DNA from: Faucicola sp048551375
GTDB lineage: Bacteria; Pseudomonadota; Gammaproteobacteria; Pseudomonadales; Moraxellaceae
Reading direction: 5' to 3'
Length of the DNA: 64,000 nucleotides
Assembly (NCBI RefSeq): GCF_048551375.1
Contig: NZ_JBLYZJ010000002.1
Location: forward strand, 62,001 to 126,000
The notes below the pieces were generated by a model. That model made no database searches. It was not told where the DNA came from and saw nothing but the letters and a program-made list of their open reading frames with translations. Shown piece by piece: positions 34,088 to 43,738 of this stretch (positions are counted from its first letter, which is position 1; each line of letters begins with the position of its first letter). The position numbers and the translations under genes are program-made.

Positions 34088-34885
34088 TTAAACTAAAAAC
34101 GCCTGCAAAGTCGCCAATGCCACCACAGGGGCGGTTTCGGTGCGTAGCACACGCTCACCAATTTGCCATGCCAAATAGCCTGCATCCATCGCTTGTGTGA
34201 CTTCATGGTCGGCAAGTCCGCCCTCAGAGCCAATTAACAACACAATGGGGCGAATCGGCTCGCTTGCCAAATGTGATTTGATACTGACAATGTTTTGGGC
34301 GATGTGTGATTGTTGTTTTGGGACGGCTAACACGAGCTTTAAACAATCGTTATTTGTTGGTTCTTGTTTTGAGGACATTCTAGCAAATTGTTGGCTATCT
34401 GACAATATAAATGAGCCTAATTCGATGGGTGGTAAAATTTTTGGCACAAGATTTAGCCCACATTGCTCACAAGCCGAAATTGCAACCCCTTGCCAGTGTT
34501 CAAGTTTTTTGCTGATTTGGTCGGGTTTTAGTCGGACTTCGCAACGTTCACTGGTGAGTAGCTGAATGGTAGTCACACCCATTTCGGTGGCTTTTTGGAT
34601 GGCATAATCCATGCGTTCGCCACGGCTCATCACCAAGCCAATATGCACCTCATAAGGTAAAGCACGGTCGATGGGGTCAAAACTTTCAACTTTGACAAGG
34701 GCGGATTTTTTGCTAATTTCACTCAAAGTTACTGTGTATTCACCGCCTGTGCCGTCAAAGAATAGGGCAGTGTCGCCGATATTGGCTCGGAGTACCTTGC
34801 ACCAATGATGAAAAATATCTTCGGTAAGTGGTATGCTTTCACCTACGGTTAATACATTGGGTTGATTGTAAAAAAATCGTCTCAT
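34088..34885 (-). CDS. rsmE: 16S rRNA (uracil1498-N3)-methyltransferase RsmE
   Basis: SPOUT-fold enzyme that methylates U1498. 265 residues: PUA-like N terminus (MRRFFYNQPN, HHWCKVLRANIGD), then the knotted domain with RMDYAIQKATEMGV, LLTSERCEV, SACEQCGLNLVP, LIGSEGGLADHEV and IGERVLRTETAPV. A short polar insert (FARMSSKQEPTNNDC) precedes LKLVLAVP. Starts 37 bp upstream of the EAL gene, so the two may be co-transcribed. Confidence 0.95.
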   Translation of the reverse strand: MRRFFYNQPNVLTVGESIPLTEDIFHHWCKVLRANIGDTALFFDGTGGEYTVTLSEISKKSALVKVESFDPIDRALPYEVHIGLVMSRGERMDYAIQKATEMGVTTIQLLTSERCEVRLKPDQISKKLEHWQGVAISACEQCGLNLVPKILPPIELGSFILSDSQQFARMSSKQEPTNNDCLKLVLAVPKQQSHIAQNIVSIKSHLASEPIRPIVLLIGSEGGLADHEVTQAMDAGYLAWQIGERVLRTETAPVVALATLQAFLV

Positions 34886-34938
34886 ATTAATGTTAACTCA
34901 AAAGTTTTTAAATGATAATCTATGCAATCGTGTTATTC

Positions 34939-35004
34939 GTAGGGGCTTATTGCATAAGCCCAATCTTTAAAATTTTAAACAGGGCGTATTCAATACGCCC
35001 CTAC
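34939..35004. repeat. Family B repeat, core only
   Basis: GTAGGGGCTTATTGCATAAG and GGGCGTATTCAATACGCCCC arms are present; the ATACCAAA-type ends are missing. Confidence 0.7.
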
Positions 35005-35039
35005 GACTGTGAATAATAACCAAATAGTATGAGTTTATT

Positions 35040-35138
35040 GTAGGTTGGGTGGAAGCATGACACCCAACACAAAAGATTGAAAATGTTGGGTTTCGCAAAC
35101 TCAACCCAACCTACAGGCGGTAAAAATTCTTAAGTCCT
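35040..35138. repeat. Family A element lacking its left end
   Basis: GTAGGTTGGGTGGAAGCATG, inner CACCCAACA/TGTTGGGTTT, CAACCCAACCTAC, then right end TTAAGTCCT. The left inverted repeat is absent. It directly follows the family B core. Confidence 0.7.
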
Positions 35139-35142
35139 GTCA

Positions 35143-36498
35143 TTAAGGTAAGTTCAAGTTATTATTTTCAACGGTTGGCTGAATATTTTGCAAAGCCTTT
35201 ATACCTTGTGCCAAAACTTCAAACACCTCTTTAATCTGTTCAATACTGGTACAGTAAGGCGGTATCAAGTACACATGATTGCCAATCGGACGTATCATCA
35301 CGCCATGCTCAAGACACGCAGTCGCCAACGCCTTGCCACGCACATCGGCAAAATCAAGGGTAAACGCCACAATCATCCCTGTTTGGCGAGGATGAATAAT
35401 CGGTAAACCTTGTGCGATTAAGCTTTGTAAACCATCCGCCATTGCCTGTATTAACGTTTGATTTCGTTCAATCACGTTGTCACGCTCAAAAATCTCAAGC
35501 GATGCCAATGCAGACGCACACGCCAATGGATTGCCTGTAAAACTGTGCGAATGTAAAAAGCCTTTTTCCACTTTTTCATCATAAAAGGTTTGGTAAATCG
35601 CTTCGGTTGTCATCACACACGACATCGGCAAATAGCCTGCGGTCAAGCCTTTGGACAAACAAATAAAGTCGGGGCAAAGCGTGTCTTTTTCATTATCATT
35701 CGCTAAAGCCAGCATTTGCTCGACCGCAAACATCGTCCCAGTTCGCCCAAAGCCAACGGCAATTTCATCATAAATCACATGAATCTGGTATTGTTCGGCA
35801 AGTTTCGCCACGCCAAGTAGATAATTGGGCGAATACATCGCCATACCTGTCGCCCCTTGTACCAATGGCTCAACAATCATGGCACACACATTTTCGGCTT
35901 GCTGTTTTAACACATTTTCCAAGTCGCTTAAACATTGCTGTTCGTATTGCTCTGCGGTCATATCATGCGGTTTAAAAATATGGGCAGGCGAGGGGACACG
36001 GATTTGACTGACGATTAAGTCTTTGTATTGCTTACTAAAAAGTGGAATATCGGTTACAGACAAGCTACCCACGGTTTCGCCATGATAGCCATGTTCGAGG
36101 GATATAAATTTGGTCTTTTTGTGGAAGCCTTGCTGTTGCCATGCTTGTAGGCTCATTTTTAATGCCACTTCCACCGCCCCAGAACCACTGTCAGCAAAAA
36201 AGGCTTTGGTTAAAGGTTTGGGCGTGATGCCCACCAATTTTTCGGCAAGTTGTATAATCGGTGGATGCGTGACCCCGGCAATTAGCGTATGTTCAAGGGT
36301 GTCGAGTTGGGTTTTGATTTTGGCATTGATGTAGGGGTGGCAATGTCCGTGTAGATTGACCCACCATGAGCTTATCATGTCGAGGTAGCATTTGCTGTGT
36401 TTGTCAAATAGATAACTGCCTTCGCCTTTGACGATTTCGAGGGGTGGGGTGTGTTCGAGGGCTTGCATTTGGGTGCAAGGTAGCCAGAGTGCGGACAT
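35143..36498 (-). CDS. bioA: Adenosylmethionine-8-amino-7-oxononanoate aminotransferase
   Basis: PLP aminotransferase making 7,8-diaminopelargonate in biotin synthesis with SAM as amino donor. 451 residues. SSWWVNLHGHCHP, GSGAVEVALKMSLQ, ISLEHGYHGETVGSLSVT, IYDEIAVGFGRTG and the PLP-lysine motif CLSKGLTAGYLPMS are present. It stands apart from other bio genes. A family A remnant begins within a few bases of its stop. Confidence 0.95.
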   Translation of the reverse strand: MSALWLPCTQMQALEHTPPLEIVKGEGSYLFDKHSKCYLDMISSWWVNLHGHCHPYINAKIKTQLDTLEHTLIAGVTHPPIIQLAEKLVGITPKPLTKAFFADSGSGAVEVALKMSLQAWQQQGFHKKTKFISLEHGYHGETVGSLSVTDIPLFSKQYKDLIVSQIRVPSPAHIFKPHDMTAEQYEQQCLSDLENVLKQQAENVCAMIVEPLVQGATGMAMYSPNYLLGVAKLAEQYQIHVIYDEIAVGFGRTGTMFAVEQMLALANDNEKDTLCPDFICLSKGLTAGYLPMSCVMTTEAIYQTFYDEKVEKGFLHSHSFTGNPLACASALASLEIFERDNVIERNQTLIQAMADGLQSLIAQGLPIIHPRQTGMIVAFTLDFADVRGKALATACLEHGVMIRPIGNHVYLIPPYCTSIEQIKEVFEVLAQGIKALQNIQPTVENNNLNLP

Positions 36499-36531
36499 GG
36501 TAAATTACTCAGATAGTTAGTCAGTTTAAAT

Positions 36532-36563
36532 AAAAAGCCACAATATCATATTGTGGCTTTTTT
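36532..36563 (-). terminator. Terminator of ppsA
   Basis: Perfect 13-bp stem AAAAGCCACAATA/TATTGTGGCTTTT with a 3-nt loop, between the ppsA stop and the bioA start. T runs on both strands. Confidence 0.88.
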
Positions 36564-36579
36564 GGGTGGTGTAGACCGA

Positions 36580-38949
36580 TTATTTTTGGTCTTGACCTGC
36601 CAAGAAGAACCAAGTATCTAGCACTGAGTCAGGGTTTAATGACACAGAGTCAATACCTTGTTCCATTAGCCACATTGCCAAGTCTGGGTGGTCAGAAGGC
36701 CCTTGACCGCAGATGCCCACGTATTTACCTGCTTTGTTACAGGCTTCAATTGCCATTTTGAGCAATTTTTTGACCGCAGGGTCACGCTCGTCAAATAGTT
36801 GTGAAACGATACCAGAGTCACGGTCTAGACCAAGGGTCAACTGGGTCAAGTCGTTAGAACCGATTGAGAAACCATCGAAGTATTCAAGATAGTCTTCGGC
36901 CAATAACGCATTGGTTGGTAGCTCGCACATCATAATGACACGCAAACCATTTTCACCACGTTTTAGACCATTTTTCTCAAGTAGCTCAAGCACTTTGGCA
37001 GCTTCGTTGGTGGTACGTACGAATGGAATCATAATTTCAACATTGGTCAAACCCATGTCATCACGTACACGTTTTAACGCACGGCATTCTAACTCAAAGC
37101 AATCACGGAAGTTTTCTGACACATAACGGCTTGCACCACGGAAGCCCAACATTGGGTTTTCTTCAGATGGCTCGTATAGTTTACCACCGATAAGGTTGGC
37201 ATATTCGTTTGATTTGAAGTCCGACATACGCACGATGACAGGTTTGTCATGGAACGCAACGGCTAGGGTTGAGATACCTTCGACCAATTTATCAACGTAG
37301 AAGTCCACAGGGGTGGCGTAGCCTGCCATACGCTCTTGAATCGCTTGAACGATTTCACGAGGTAGGGTGTTCATATTGAGTAGGGCTTTTGGATGCACGC
37401 CAATCATACGGTTGATGATAAATTCAAGACGAGCCAAGCCGACCCCTTTGTTAGGGATTTGGGCAAAACTAAAGGCACGGTCTGGATTACCCACGTTCAT
37501 CATCACTTTGAACGCAAGTTCTGGCATAGATTCAATGGAGTTATTTTGGATTTCAAAGTCCAATTTGCCTTCGTAAATAAAGCCAGTATCACCTTCGGCA
37601 CATGATACGGTAACTTCTTGACCATCGGTCAATAGCTCGGTGGCATTACCAGAACCGACTACTGCAGGCACGCCCAATTCACGAGCGATGATGGCTGCGT
37701 GACAAGTACGACCGCCACGGTTGGTGACGATGGCTGATGCACGTTTCATCACAGGTTCCCAGTCTGGGTCAGTCATGTCAGAAACCAGTACATCACCATC
37801 TTGAACTTTGTCCATTTCATGGATTGAGTTGACCACACGCACTGTACCAGAGCCGATACGTTGACCGATTGAACGACCTTCGACAATCACGTCACCTTTT
37901 TCTTTAAGGACGTAGCGTTCCATGACGTTATGGTTTTCACGGCTTTTCACGGTTTCTGGGCGAGCTTGAACGATGTAAAGTTTGCCATCATCGCCATCTT
38001 TTGCCCATTCGATGTCCATCGCATGACCGTAGTGTTTTTCGATAATGATGGCTTGTTTGGCAAGCTCAAGTAATTCGTCATTGCTTAGGGCAAATTGGTT
38101 GCGTTCAGTTTTTTCGACTGGGACGATTTTGACTGATTTACCTGCTGAGAAGGCGTCAGCATAAATCATTTTTTGTTGTTTTGAGCCAAGGTTACGGCGG
38201 ATAATGGCAGGTTTACCATTGTTAAGTAGGGTTTTAGAAATGTAGTATTCGTCAGGGTTGACTGCACCTTGTACCACCATTTCACCCAAGCCGTAGCTTG
38301 CGGTGATGAATACCACGTCTTCAAAGCCACTTTCGGTATCAATGGTGAACATCACGCCTGATGTACCTGTTTCTGAGCGAACCATGCGTTGAACGCCTGC
38401 TGATAAGGCAACGCCAGCATGTTCAAAGCCTTTGTGTACACGGTAAGCGATAGCACGGTCGTTGTATAGTGAGGCAAATACTTCTTTGATAGCAACCAAA
38501 ATATTGTCGATACCACGGATATTTAGGAAGGTTTCTTGTTGACCTGCAAATGACGCATCTGGCAAGTCTTCAGCGGTCGCTGATGAACGCACGGCAACTG
38601 CGATATCATTCCCTTGGCTCATTTCGGCAAAAGCATCACGGATTTCTTGCTCAAGGTCTTTGGGCAATTCTTGTTCGATAATCATGTCACGGATTTTTTT
38701 ACCCGTGGTGGTCAAGGCGTGGACATCATTGACATCTAAGCCTTTGAGTTCAGCACTGATTTTTTCGCTCAAGCCTGTGTCGTGCAAAAACTTATTGAAA
38801 GCTTCTGATGTGGTGGCAAAACCACCGGGTACGCTGACACCTAAGTCGGTGAGGTGGCTAATCATTTCACCCAGTGAGGCATTTTTACCGCCTACTTTGT
38901 CAATGTCATTTTTGCCGAGTTGGTCGAGTGAGATAACTTGTGGGTTCAA
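36580..38949 (-). CDS. ppsA: Phosphoenolpyruvate synthase
   Basis: Makes PEP from pyruvate and ATP for gluconeogenesis. 789 residues: N-terminal ATP-binding domain (VGGKNASLGEMI, AVRSSATAEDLPDASFAGQQETFL), phosphohistidine domain with GGRTCHAAIIARELGVPAVVG, and C-terminal PEP/pyruvate domain (GFRGASRY, FSIGSNDLTQLTLGLDRDS, GICGQGPSDHPDLA). The start is TTG, preceded by GGAGA eight bases upstream; the nearest ATG (38962) is out of frame and gives a five-codon ORF whose TGA overlaps this TTG. Divergent from ppsR, its regulator. Confidence 0.97.
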   Translation of the reverse strand: MNPQVISLDQLGKNDIDKVGGKNASLGEMISHLTDLGVSVPGGFATTSEAFNKFLHDTGLSEKISAELKGLDVNDVHALTTTGKKIRDMIIEQELPKDLEQEIRDAFAEMSQGNDIAVAVRSSATAEDLPDASFAGQQETFLNIRGIDNILVAIKEVFASLYNDRAIAYRVHKGFEHAGVALSAGVQRMVRSETGTSGVMFTIDTESGFEDVVFITASYGLGEMVVQGAVNPDEYYISKTLLNNGKPAIIRRNLGSKQQKMIYADAFSAGKSVKIVPVEKTERNQFALSNDELLELAKQAIIIEKHYGHAMDIEWAKDGDDGKLYIVQARPETVKSRENHNVMERYVLKEKGDVIVEGRSIGQRIGSGTVRVVNSIHEMDKVQDGDVLVSDMTDPDWEPVMKRASAIVTNRGGRTCHAAIIARELGVPAVVGSGNATELLTDGQEVTVSCAEGDTGFIYEGKLDFEIQNNSIESMPELAFKVMMNVGNPDRAFSFAQIPNKGVGLARLEFIINRMIGVHPKALLNMNTLPREIVQAIQERMAGYATPVDFYVDKLVEGISTLAVAFHDKPVIVRMSDFKSNEYANLIGGKLYEPSEENPMLGFRGASRYVSENFRDCFELECRALKRVRDDMGLTNVEIMIPFVRTTNEAAKVLELLEKNGLKRGENGLRVIMMCELPTNALLAEDYLEYFDGFSIGSNDLTQLTLGLDRDSGIVSQLFDERDPAVKKLLKMAIEACNKAGKYVGICGQGPSDHPDLAMWLMEQGIDSVSLNPDSVLDTWFFLAGQDQK

Positions 38950-39183
38950 GGTGCTGTCTCCATGAGTGATAAGTTAGAAAAATGCGACTATTTTGTCGAG
39001 ATTATAACGATATTTTTTATAAATTTCGAGTGGGGATACAATAAATTTTGACCTTATTTTAGCAATTAATGCTTATCTATCAGCCAAAAATCCCCAGTTT
39101 TGTTAGAATTAATTGCTTAACTTGCGTATAATAACAAAAATCGCCCAGCTAGGATAAGCTTTAATACAAGGACACATCGCCTT

Positions 39184-40062
39184 ATGCAACAAATCAAAGC
39201 CACCATCCAAAATAAAGACGCATTGACCTTTGAAAATTCACAAGCGTTACGTAGCGTGTTTTTTATTTCTGACGGCACTGCCATCACTTCAGAAACCTTG
39301 GGACGCTCAATTTTGAGCCAATTTCCCAATGTGCCGTTTGAAACTCGGGTGATTCCGTATGTTGATACCCTTGACCGTGCGGATGAAGCAGTGAATCAAA
39401 TCAATCTTGCTCATCAGCGTGACGGCATGAAGCCATTGGTATTTGATACCATCGTTGACCCTGTGATTCGTGAGCGGATTAATGGGGCAAATGCGTATAA
39501 TTTGGATATTTATGAAGGCTTGATTGGTAAAATTGCCGAAGAAATCCAAGTCGAACCTTCCGCCCATACAGGCAATGCCCATGATAATGTGGATTCTGAC
39601 ACCTATAAAGCCCGTATTGATGCGGTGCATTTTGCCCTTGATAATGACGATGGGGCGAGAACCATTCATTATGATGCGGCAGATATTATTTTGGTGGGCG
39701 TGTCACGTTCTGGGAAAACCCCAACATCTTTATATTTGGCATTACAATTTGGTATTCGAGCAGCCAACTACCCGTTGACCGAAGATGATTTATACGAAAA
39801 TACTTTACCAAAAGCCCTTGTACCATATCGTGAAAAATTGTTTGGTTTGGTGATTGATACTGATAGATTGGTGAAAATCCGTAATGAACGCCGTGCAGGT
39901 AGTCGTTATGCCAGTTATCAACAGTGCCAACAAGAACTGCGAGCCATTCAAGGTATTTATATTTCACAAAGTATTCCCAACATTGACGTATCAACCATGT
40001 CAATCGAAGAAATCGCTACACGGATTTTACAAATGACAGGATTAAAAAGACGGATTATTTAG
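39184..40062 (+). CDS. ppsR: PEP synthase regulatory protein (bifunctional kinase/phosphorylase)
   Basis: DUF299 protein that switches PpsA off by ADP-dependent phosphorylation and on by phosphate-dependent dephosphorylation. 292 residues, with FFISDGTAITSETLGRSILSQFP at the start, P-loop GVSRSGKTPTSLYLA, and YPLTEDDLYENTLPK. Divergent from ppsA across 234 bp, the standard pairing, which supports both calls. Compared with the usual ~270-residue form it has a small acidic insert near VEPSAHTGNAHDNVDS. Confidence 0.95.
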   Translation: MQQIKATIQNKDALTFENSQALRSVFFISDGTAITSETLGRSILSQFPNVPFETRVIPYVDTLDRADEAVNQINLAHQRDGMKPLVFDTIVDPVIRERINGANAYNLDIYEGLIGKIAEEIQVEPSAHTGNAHDNVDSDTYKARIDAVHFALDNDDGARTIHYDAADIILVGVSRSGKTPTSLYLALQFGIRAANYPLTEDDLYENTLPKALVPYREKLFGLVIDTDRLVKIRNERRAGSRYASYQQCQQELRAIQGIYISQSIPNIDVSTMSIEEIATRILQMTGLKRRII

Positions 40063-40095
40063 AAGTAACGTAAGTGATATAAATATTGTAAATTT

Positions 40096-40202
40096 AAATC
40101 TCCCTAAATCCCCCTTTTCCAAAGGGGGGGCTTAATATCTTTTTATAGGTATATAGCGGGTAAAGCCCCCTCTTTCGTAAAGAGGGGGTTGGGGGAGATT
40201 AA
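40096..40202. repeat. Family C palindrome, copy 4
   Basis: AATCTCCCTAAATCCCCC at left, CCCCCTTTTCCAAAGGGGGG hairpin, then CCCCCTCTTTCGTAAAGAGG hairpin with GGTTGGGGGAGATT at right. Ends close to the sthA start. Confidence 0.78.
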
Positions 40203-40227
40203 AAAATAGTAATAATCAGAGGCTAAC

Positions 40228-41913
40228 ATGGCAAAAAAACCCAAAGAAATTCACAAGGAAACCAACGTGGCAAATACCCCAACAACAACTGACAATCCAA
40301 CCCCAAATGCGTCAGCCACAATAATTGCACCAAACAATGCAGTCAAAACCAGTACCAAATCCGAGTTAAAAGACTCAGATATCAAAGCCAATACCGTGAG
40401 TATCGGTGAGCATGATGATAAAGAAACCCATTTTGAAGATACGTCCGTACATTTTGACTTGATTAGTCCGCTAGATAGCACACGTATTCACCTCAAACGC
40501 TACAAACGTAGCGACCGCCAAGAAACCCAATACGACTATGATGCTGTTGTGTTAGGGGCAGGGCCTGCAGGGGAAGCAGCTGCCATGAAAATTGCCAAAA
40601 GTGGGCGAAAAGTTGCGGTGATTGACCCACGTAAGCAGGTGGGCGGTAACTGTACCCATGTTGGTACAATTCCCAGTAAAGCCTTGCGTCAGTCGGTGTT
40701 TAACATCATTGCCAATCGCCGTGACCCTATCTTAAATCAAGGCATTGATTATCATCAAATTCCACTGAATAAAGTCTTGACCAAAGCCCGTGAAGTGGTG
40801 CGAAGCCAAGTCGAAACGCATACCCGTTTTTATGAACGCAACCAAATCGACTTGATTAATGGTTGGGGTAGCTTTAAAGATAAACATACCTTACACATTG
40901 ATATGGTAGATGGCACGGAGCAAGACATTACTTTTGAGCAAGCCATTATTACCGTGGGTAGTCGTCCATATCGTCCAGATTTGGTGGATTTTAGCCATCC
41001 ACGGGTGTTTGATTCGGACAAAATTTTGCAGATGGATTATGTGGTGCAACGCATCATTATTTATGGGGCAGGCGTGATTGGCTGTGAATATGCGTCAATT
41101 TTTACAGGCTTGGGCTATAAGGTTGATTTGATTAACACCCAAGACCAACTATTAAGCTACCTTGATGATGAAATTTCCGATGCCTTGTCACATGACTTTC
41201 GTCAATTTGGCGTGTTGATTCGTAATAAAGAAGAAATCGAACGCCTTGAAACCTTTGATGATTATGTGATTTTGTACCTCAAAAGCGGTAAACGCATCAA
41301 ATCCGATGCCTTTATGTGGTGTAATGGACGCTCTGGTAATACCGACAGCCTAAACTTACAGGCAGTAGGGCTAGAAGCCAATAGTCGTGGACAGCTTAAA
41401 GTCAATGAACATTACCAAACCAGTGTTCCGCATATTTATGCCGCAGGTGATGTTATCGGTTGGCCTTCGTTGGCTTCGGCGGCGTATGACCAAGGGCGTT
41501 GTGCGGCAGCCTATATGGTGGGTGATGAAAATGCCCAACCTGTGCGTAGCGTACCGACTGGGATTTATACCATTCCAGAGATTTCGAGTATTGGTAAAAA
41601 CGAAAAAGAACTGACCGAAGAGAAAGTCCCTTACGAAGTGGGACAGGCGTTTTTTAAACATTTGGCAAGAGCCCAAATCATTGGTGAACGTAGTGGGGTA
41701 CTCAAAATTTTATTCCACCGTGAAACCCTTGAGATTTTAGGGATTCACTGCTATGGCAACCATGCGTCAGAGATTATTCACATCGGACAAGCCGTAATGG
41801 AAAGTAAAGGTGGCAATACCTTAGAATACTTTGTCAATACCACTTTCAATTACCCAACGATGGCGGAAGCATATCGTGTGGCAGCGTTAAATGGTTTAAA
41901 TCGTGTTTTCTAA
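40228..41913 (+). CDS. sthA: Soluble pyridine nucleotide transhydrogenase with N-terminal extension
   Basis: Flavoprotein converting NADPH + NAD+ to NADP+ + NADH. FAD site DYDAVVLGAGPAGEAAAM begins near residue 103; GGNCTHVGTIPSKALRQS has a single Cys, as in SthA rather than disulfide reductases. NAD site IIYGAGVIGCEYASIFTGLG and IYAAGDVIGWPSLASAAYDQGR follow. At 561 residues it is about 100 longer than usual. The extra N terminus (Thr/Asn/Pro-rich, then KSELKDSDIK...) has no family match that I know. Its start has GAGG well placed, and no internal start with a ribosome site is seen. Confidence 0.93.
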   Translation: MAKKPKEIHKETNVANTPTTTDNPTPNASATIIAPNNAVKTSTKSELKDSDIKANTVSIGEHDDKETHFEDTSVHFDLISPLDSTRIHLKRYKRSDRQETQYDYDAVVLGAGPAGEAAAMKIAKSGRKVAVIDPRKQVGGNCTHVGTIPSKALRQSVFNIIANRRDPILNQGIDYHQIPLNKVLTKAREVVRSQVETHTRFYERNQIDLINGWGSFKDKHTLHIDMVDGTEQDITFEQAIITVGSRPYRPDLVDFSHPRVFDSDKILQMDYVVQRIIIYGAGVIGCEYASIFTGLGYKVDLINTQDQLLSYLDDEISDALSHDFRQFGVLIRNKEEIERLETFDDYVILYLKSGKRIKSDAFMWCNGRSGNTDSLNLQAVGLEANSRGQLKVNEHYQTSVPHIYAAGDVIGWPSLASAAYDQGRCAAAYMVGDENAQPVRSVPTGIYTIPEISSIGKNEKELTEEKVPYEVGQAFFKHLARAQIIGERSGVLKILFHRETLEILGIHCYGNHASEIIHIGQAVMESKGGNTLEYFVNTTFNYPTMAEAYRVAALNGLNRVF

Positions 41914-41925
41914 TTCATAAGTAAC

Positions 41926-42081
41926 CTGAGTTCGGGTTAATAAAAATTATAAGCCATTGATATTGCTATCATTTAAATCTCCCCCAACCCCCTCTTTACG
42001 AAAGAGGGGGCTATGCCCCCATAACTTAGACTAAAACGGTGGGCAAGTCCCCCTTTGAAAAAGGGGGAGTTAGAGGGGGTC
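41926..42081. repeat. Family C palindrome, copy 5, with outer arms
   Basis: Left flank AACCTGAGTTCGGGTTAA, then ATTATAAGCCATTGATATTG, then CCCCCTCTTTACGAAAGAGG and CCCCCTTTGAAAAAGGGGG hairpins. The left flank and AGCCATTGATATTGCTATCA block recur inverted at 55766-55862. Confidence 0.75.
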
Positions 42082-42124
42082 GTGGAAATTATAATTTAAA
42101 GTTTTTCAATTGCTTAGGTGTTTT

Positions 42125-42769
42125 ATGAGTAAATTAGCATTAAATGCAGTGTATGAATCGCACCGCCCCACGCTCCAGCAAGCCTGTGGCGAGTTGGGTT
42201 TGGTGTTAAGCGATGAGCAGTATCAGCAACTCTTGTATTATCTGCAACAGTTATTATTTTGGAATAAAGCCTATAACCTTACCGCTATCAAAGATATTCC
42301 CACTGCCTTACTCAAACATATCATTGATAGCCTTGCGGTTGTGCCACATTTACCCCAAGGGCGATTGCTTGATATTGGTACAGGGGCAGGGTTGCCTGCG
42401 GTGATGATTGCGATTTGTCAACCCGAGCGAGCGGTGACAGCCCTTGATAGCAATAGCAAAAAAATTCGCTTTATCAAGCAAGTCATCAGTGAATTGGGTG
42501 TCAAAAATCTTACCCCAGTCGCCAGTCGCATTGAGGAGCATGAGGGGCAGTATGACCTAATTACCTCACGAGCATTTGCCTCATTGGTGGACTTTGTGAC
42601 GGTGAGTGAACCAAAACTGGCAGAAGGTGGTGAAATTTGGGCGATGAAAGGCGTTGAACCGACCGATGAAATCAGCCAGTTGCAAAATCAATGGCAGATT
42701 GGTAGCATACGCCTCCGTGTGCCGAACCTTAATGAAGAACGGCATTTGATTCATCTAAAAAAACAGTAA
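42125..42769 (+). CDS. rsmG: 16S rRNA (guanine527-N7)-methyltransferase RsmG
   Basis: SAM-dependent enzyme (formerly GidB) modifying G527 of 16S rRNA. 214 residues. SAM motif LLDIGTGAGLPAVMIAI, ALDSNSKKIRFIKQV, and ITSRAFASLVDFV are present, with WNKAYNLTAI near the N terminus. A TTG at 42110 is in frame; ATG at 42125 with TAGGTG is preferred. First gene of rsmG-parA-parB, the common origin-proximal cluster. Confidence 0.95.
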   Translation: MSKLALNAVYESHRPTLQQACGELGLVLSDEQYQQLLYYLQQLLFWNKAYNLTAIKDIPTALLKHIIDSLAVVPHLPQGRLLDIGTGAGLPAVMIAICQPERAVTALDSNSKKIRFIKQVISELGVKNLTPVASRIEEHEGQYDLITSRAFASLVDFVTVSEPKLAEGGEIWAMKGVEPTDEISQLQNQWQIGSIRLRVPNLNEERHLIHLKKQ

Positions 42770-42793
42770 AAATGTAAAAAATAGAGTGGTGGC

Positions 42794-43594
42794 ATGGATA
42801 TTTTAGCAATTGCAAATCAAAAAGGCGGTGTGGGGAAGACGACCACAGCCGTGAACCTCGCAGGGGCATTGGCACAAAAACGCAAAAAAGTGCTATTGAT
42901 TGACCTTGATGCCCAAGGCAATGCCACCACTGCTTCTGGCGTGGATAAGCGTGAGCTTGAGTATAGCATTGCCGATGTGTTGCTAGATGGTTTGCCGATT
43001 CATCAAGCGATTGTCAAATCTGAGGCAGGCTATGATGTGATAGGGGCAAACAATGACCTGTCGGGCAGTGATTTAAGCCTTAGCCAAATTCCGCAAAATC
43101 ATGCGATTTTAGCAAACGCCATGCAAGCCCTAAAAGAGCCGATTGTCAAACAGGGACGTACGCTTAAGCCGTATGATTTTGTCATTATTGATTGTGCCCC
43201 AAGTCTGAGTTTATTGACCATTAATGCCATGTGTGCCACTCGTGGGGTAGTTATTCCCATGCAGTGTGAGTATTTTGCATTGGAGGGTTTGGCAGATTTA
43301 TCCCAAACCATCGAACGCTTGACCGAACTTAATCCCAATTTACACATTCGTGGCGTGTTACGTACCATGTTTGATTCACGCAATACGCTTGCCAATGATG
43401 TGTCACGAGAATTGATTGAGCATTTTGGCTCGATTTTATTTCACACCGTTATTCCTCGTAATATTCGTCTTGCCGAAGCCCCTGCCCACGGTATGTCGGT
43501 GTTTGACTATGATGAAGGCTCTCGTGGGGCGTATGCGTATAGCAAACTTGCCAATGAAGTGATTCAGCAAAGCAAACAATTACAATTAGTGTAA
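42794..43594 (+). CDS. parA: Chromosome partition ATPase ParA (Soj)
   Basis: Deviant Walker A ATPase that drives segregation of the origin with ParB-parS. 266 residues: AIANQKGGVGKTTTAVNLAGALA, IDLDAQGNATT, VIIDCAPSLSLLTINAM and FDSRNTLANDVSREL. Sits 24 bp after rsmG. Chromosomal type, without the N-terminal DNA-binding domain of plasmid ParA. Confidence 0.97.
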   Translation: MDILAIANQKGGVGKTTTAVNLAGALAQKRKKVLLIDLDAQGNATTASGVDKRELEYSIADVLLDGLPIHQAIVKSEAGYDVIGANNDLSGSDLSLSQIPQNHAILANAMQALKEPIVKQGRTLKPYDFVIIDCAPSLSLLTINAMCATRGVVIPMQCEYFALEGLADLSQTIERLTELNPNLHIRGVLRTMFDSRNTLANDVSRELIEHFGSILFHTVIPRNIRLAEAPAHGMSVFDYDEGSRGAYAYSKLANEVIQQSKQLQLV

Positions 43595-43738
43595 AATTTT
43601 TGATTGATGGCAATGGCGAATAAAACGCCAAAAGTAGTTTATGATAACCATAATATCTGCTAATATAATAGGCTTTATATTTTTGCTTTGACTGTGTAAT
43701 TGATGGGTTGGCAAAACTTGGTGTAATGGGATATTGAC

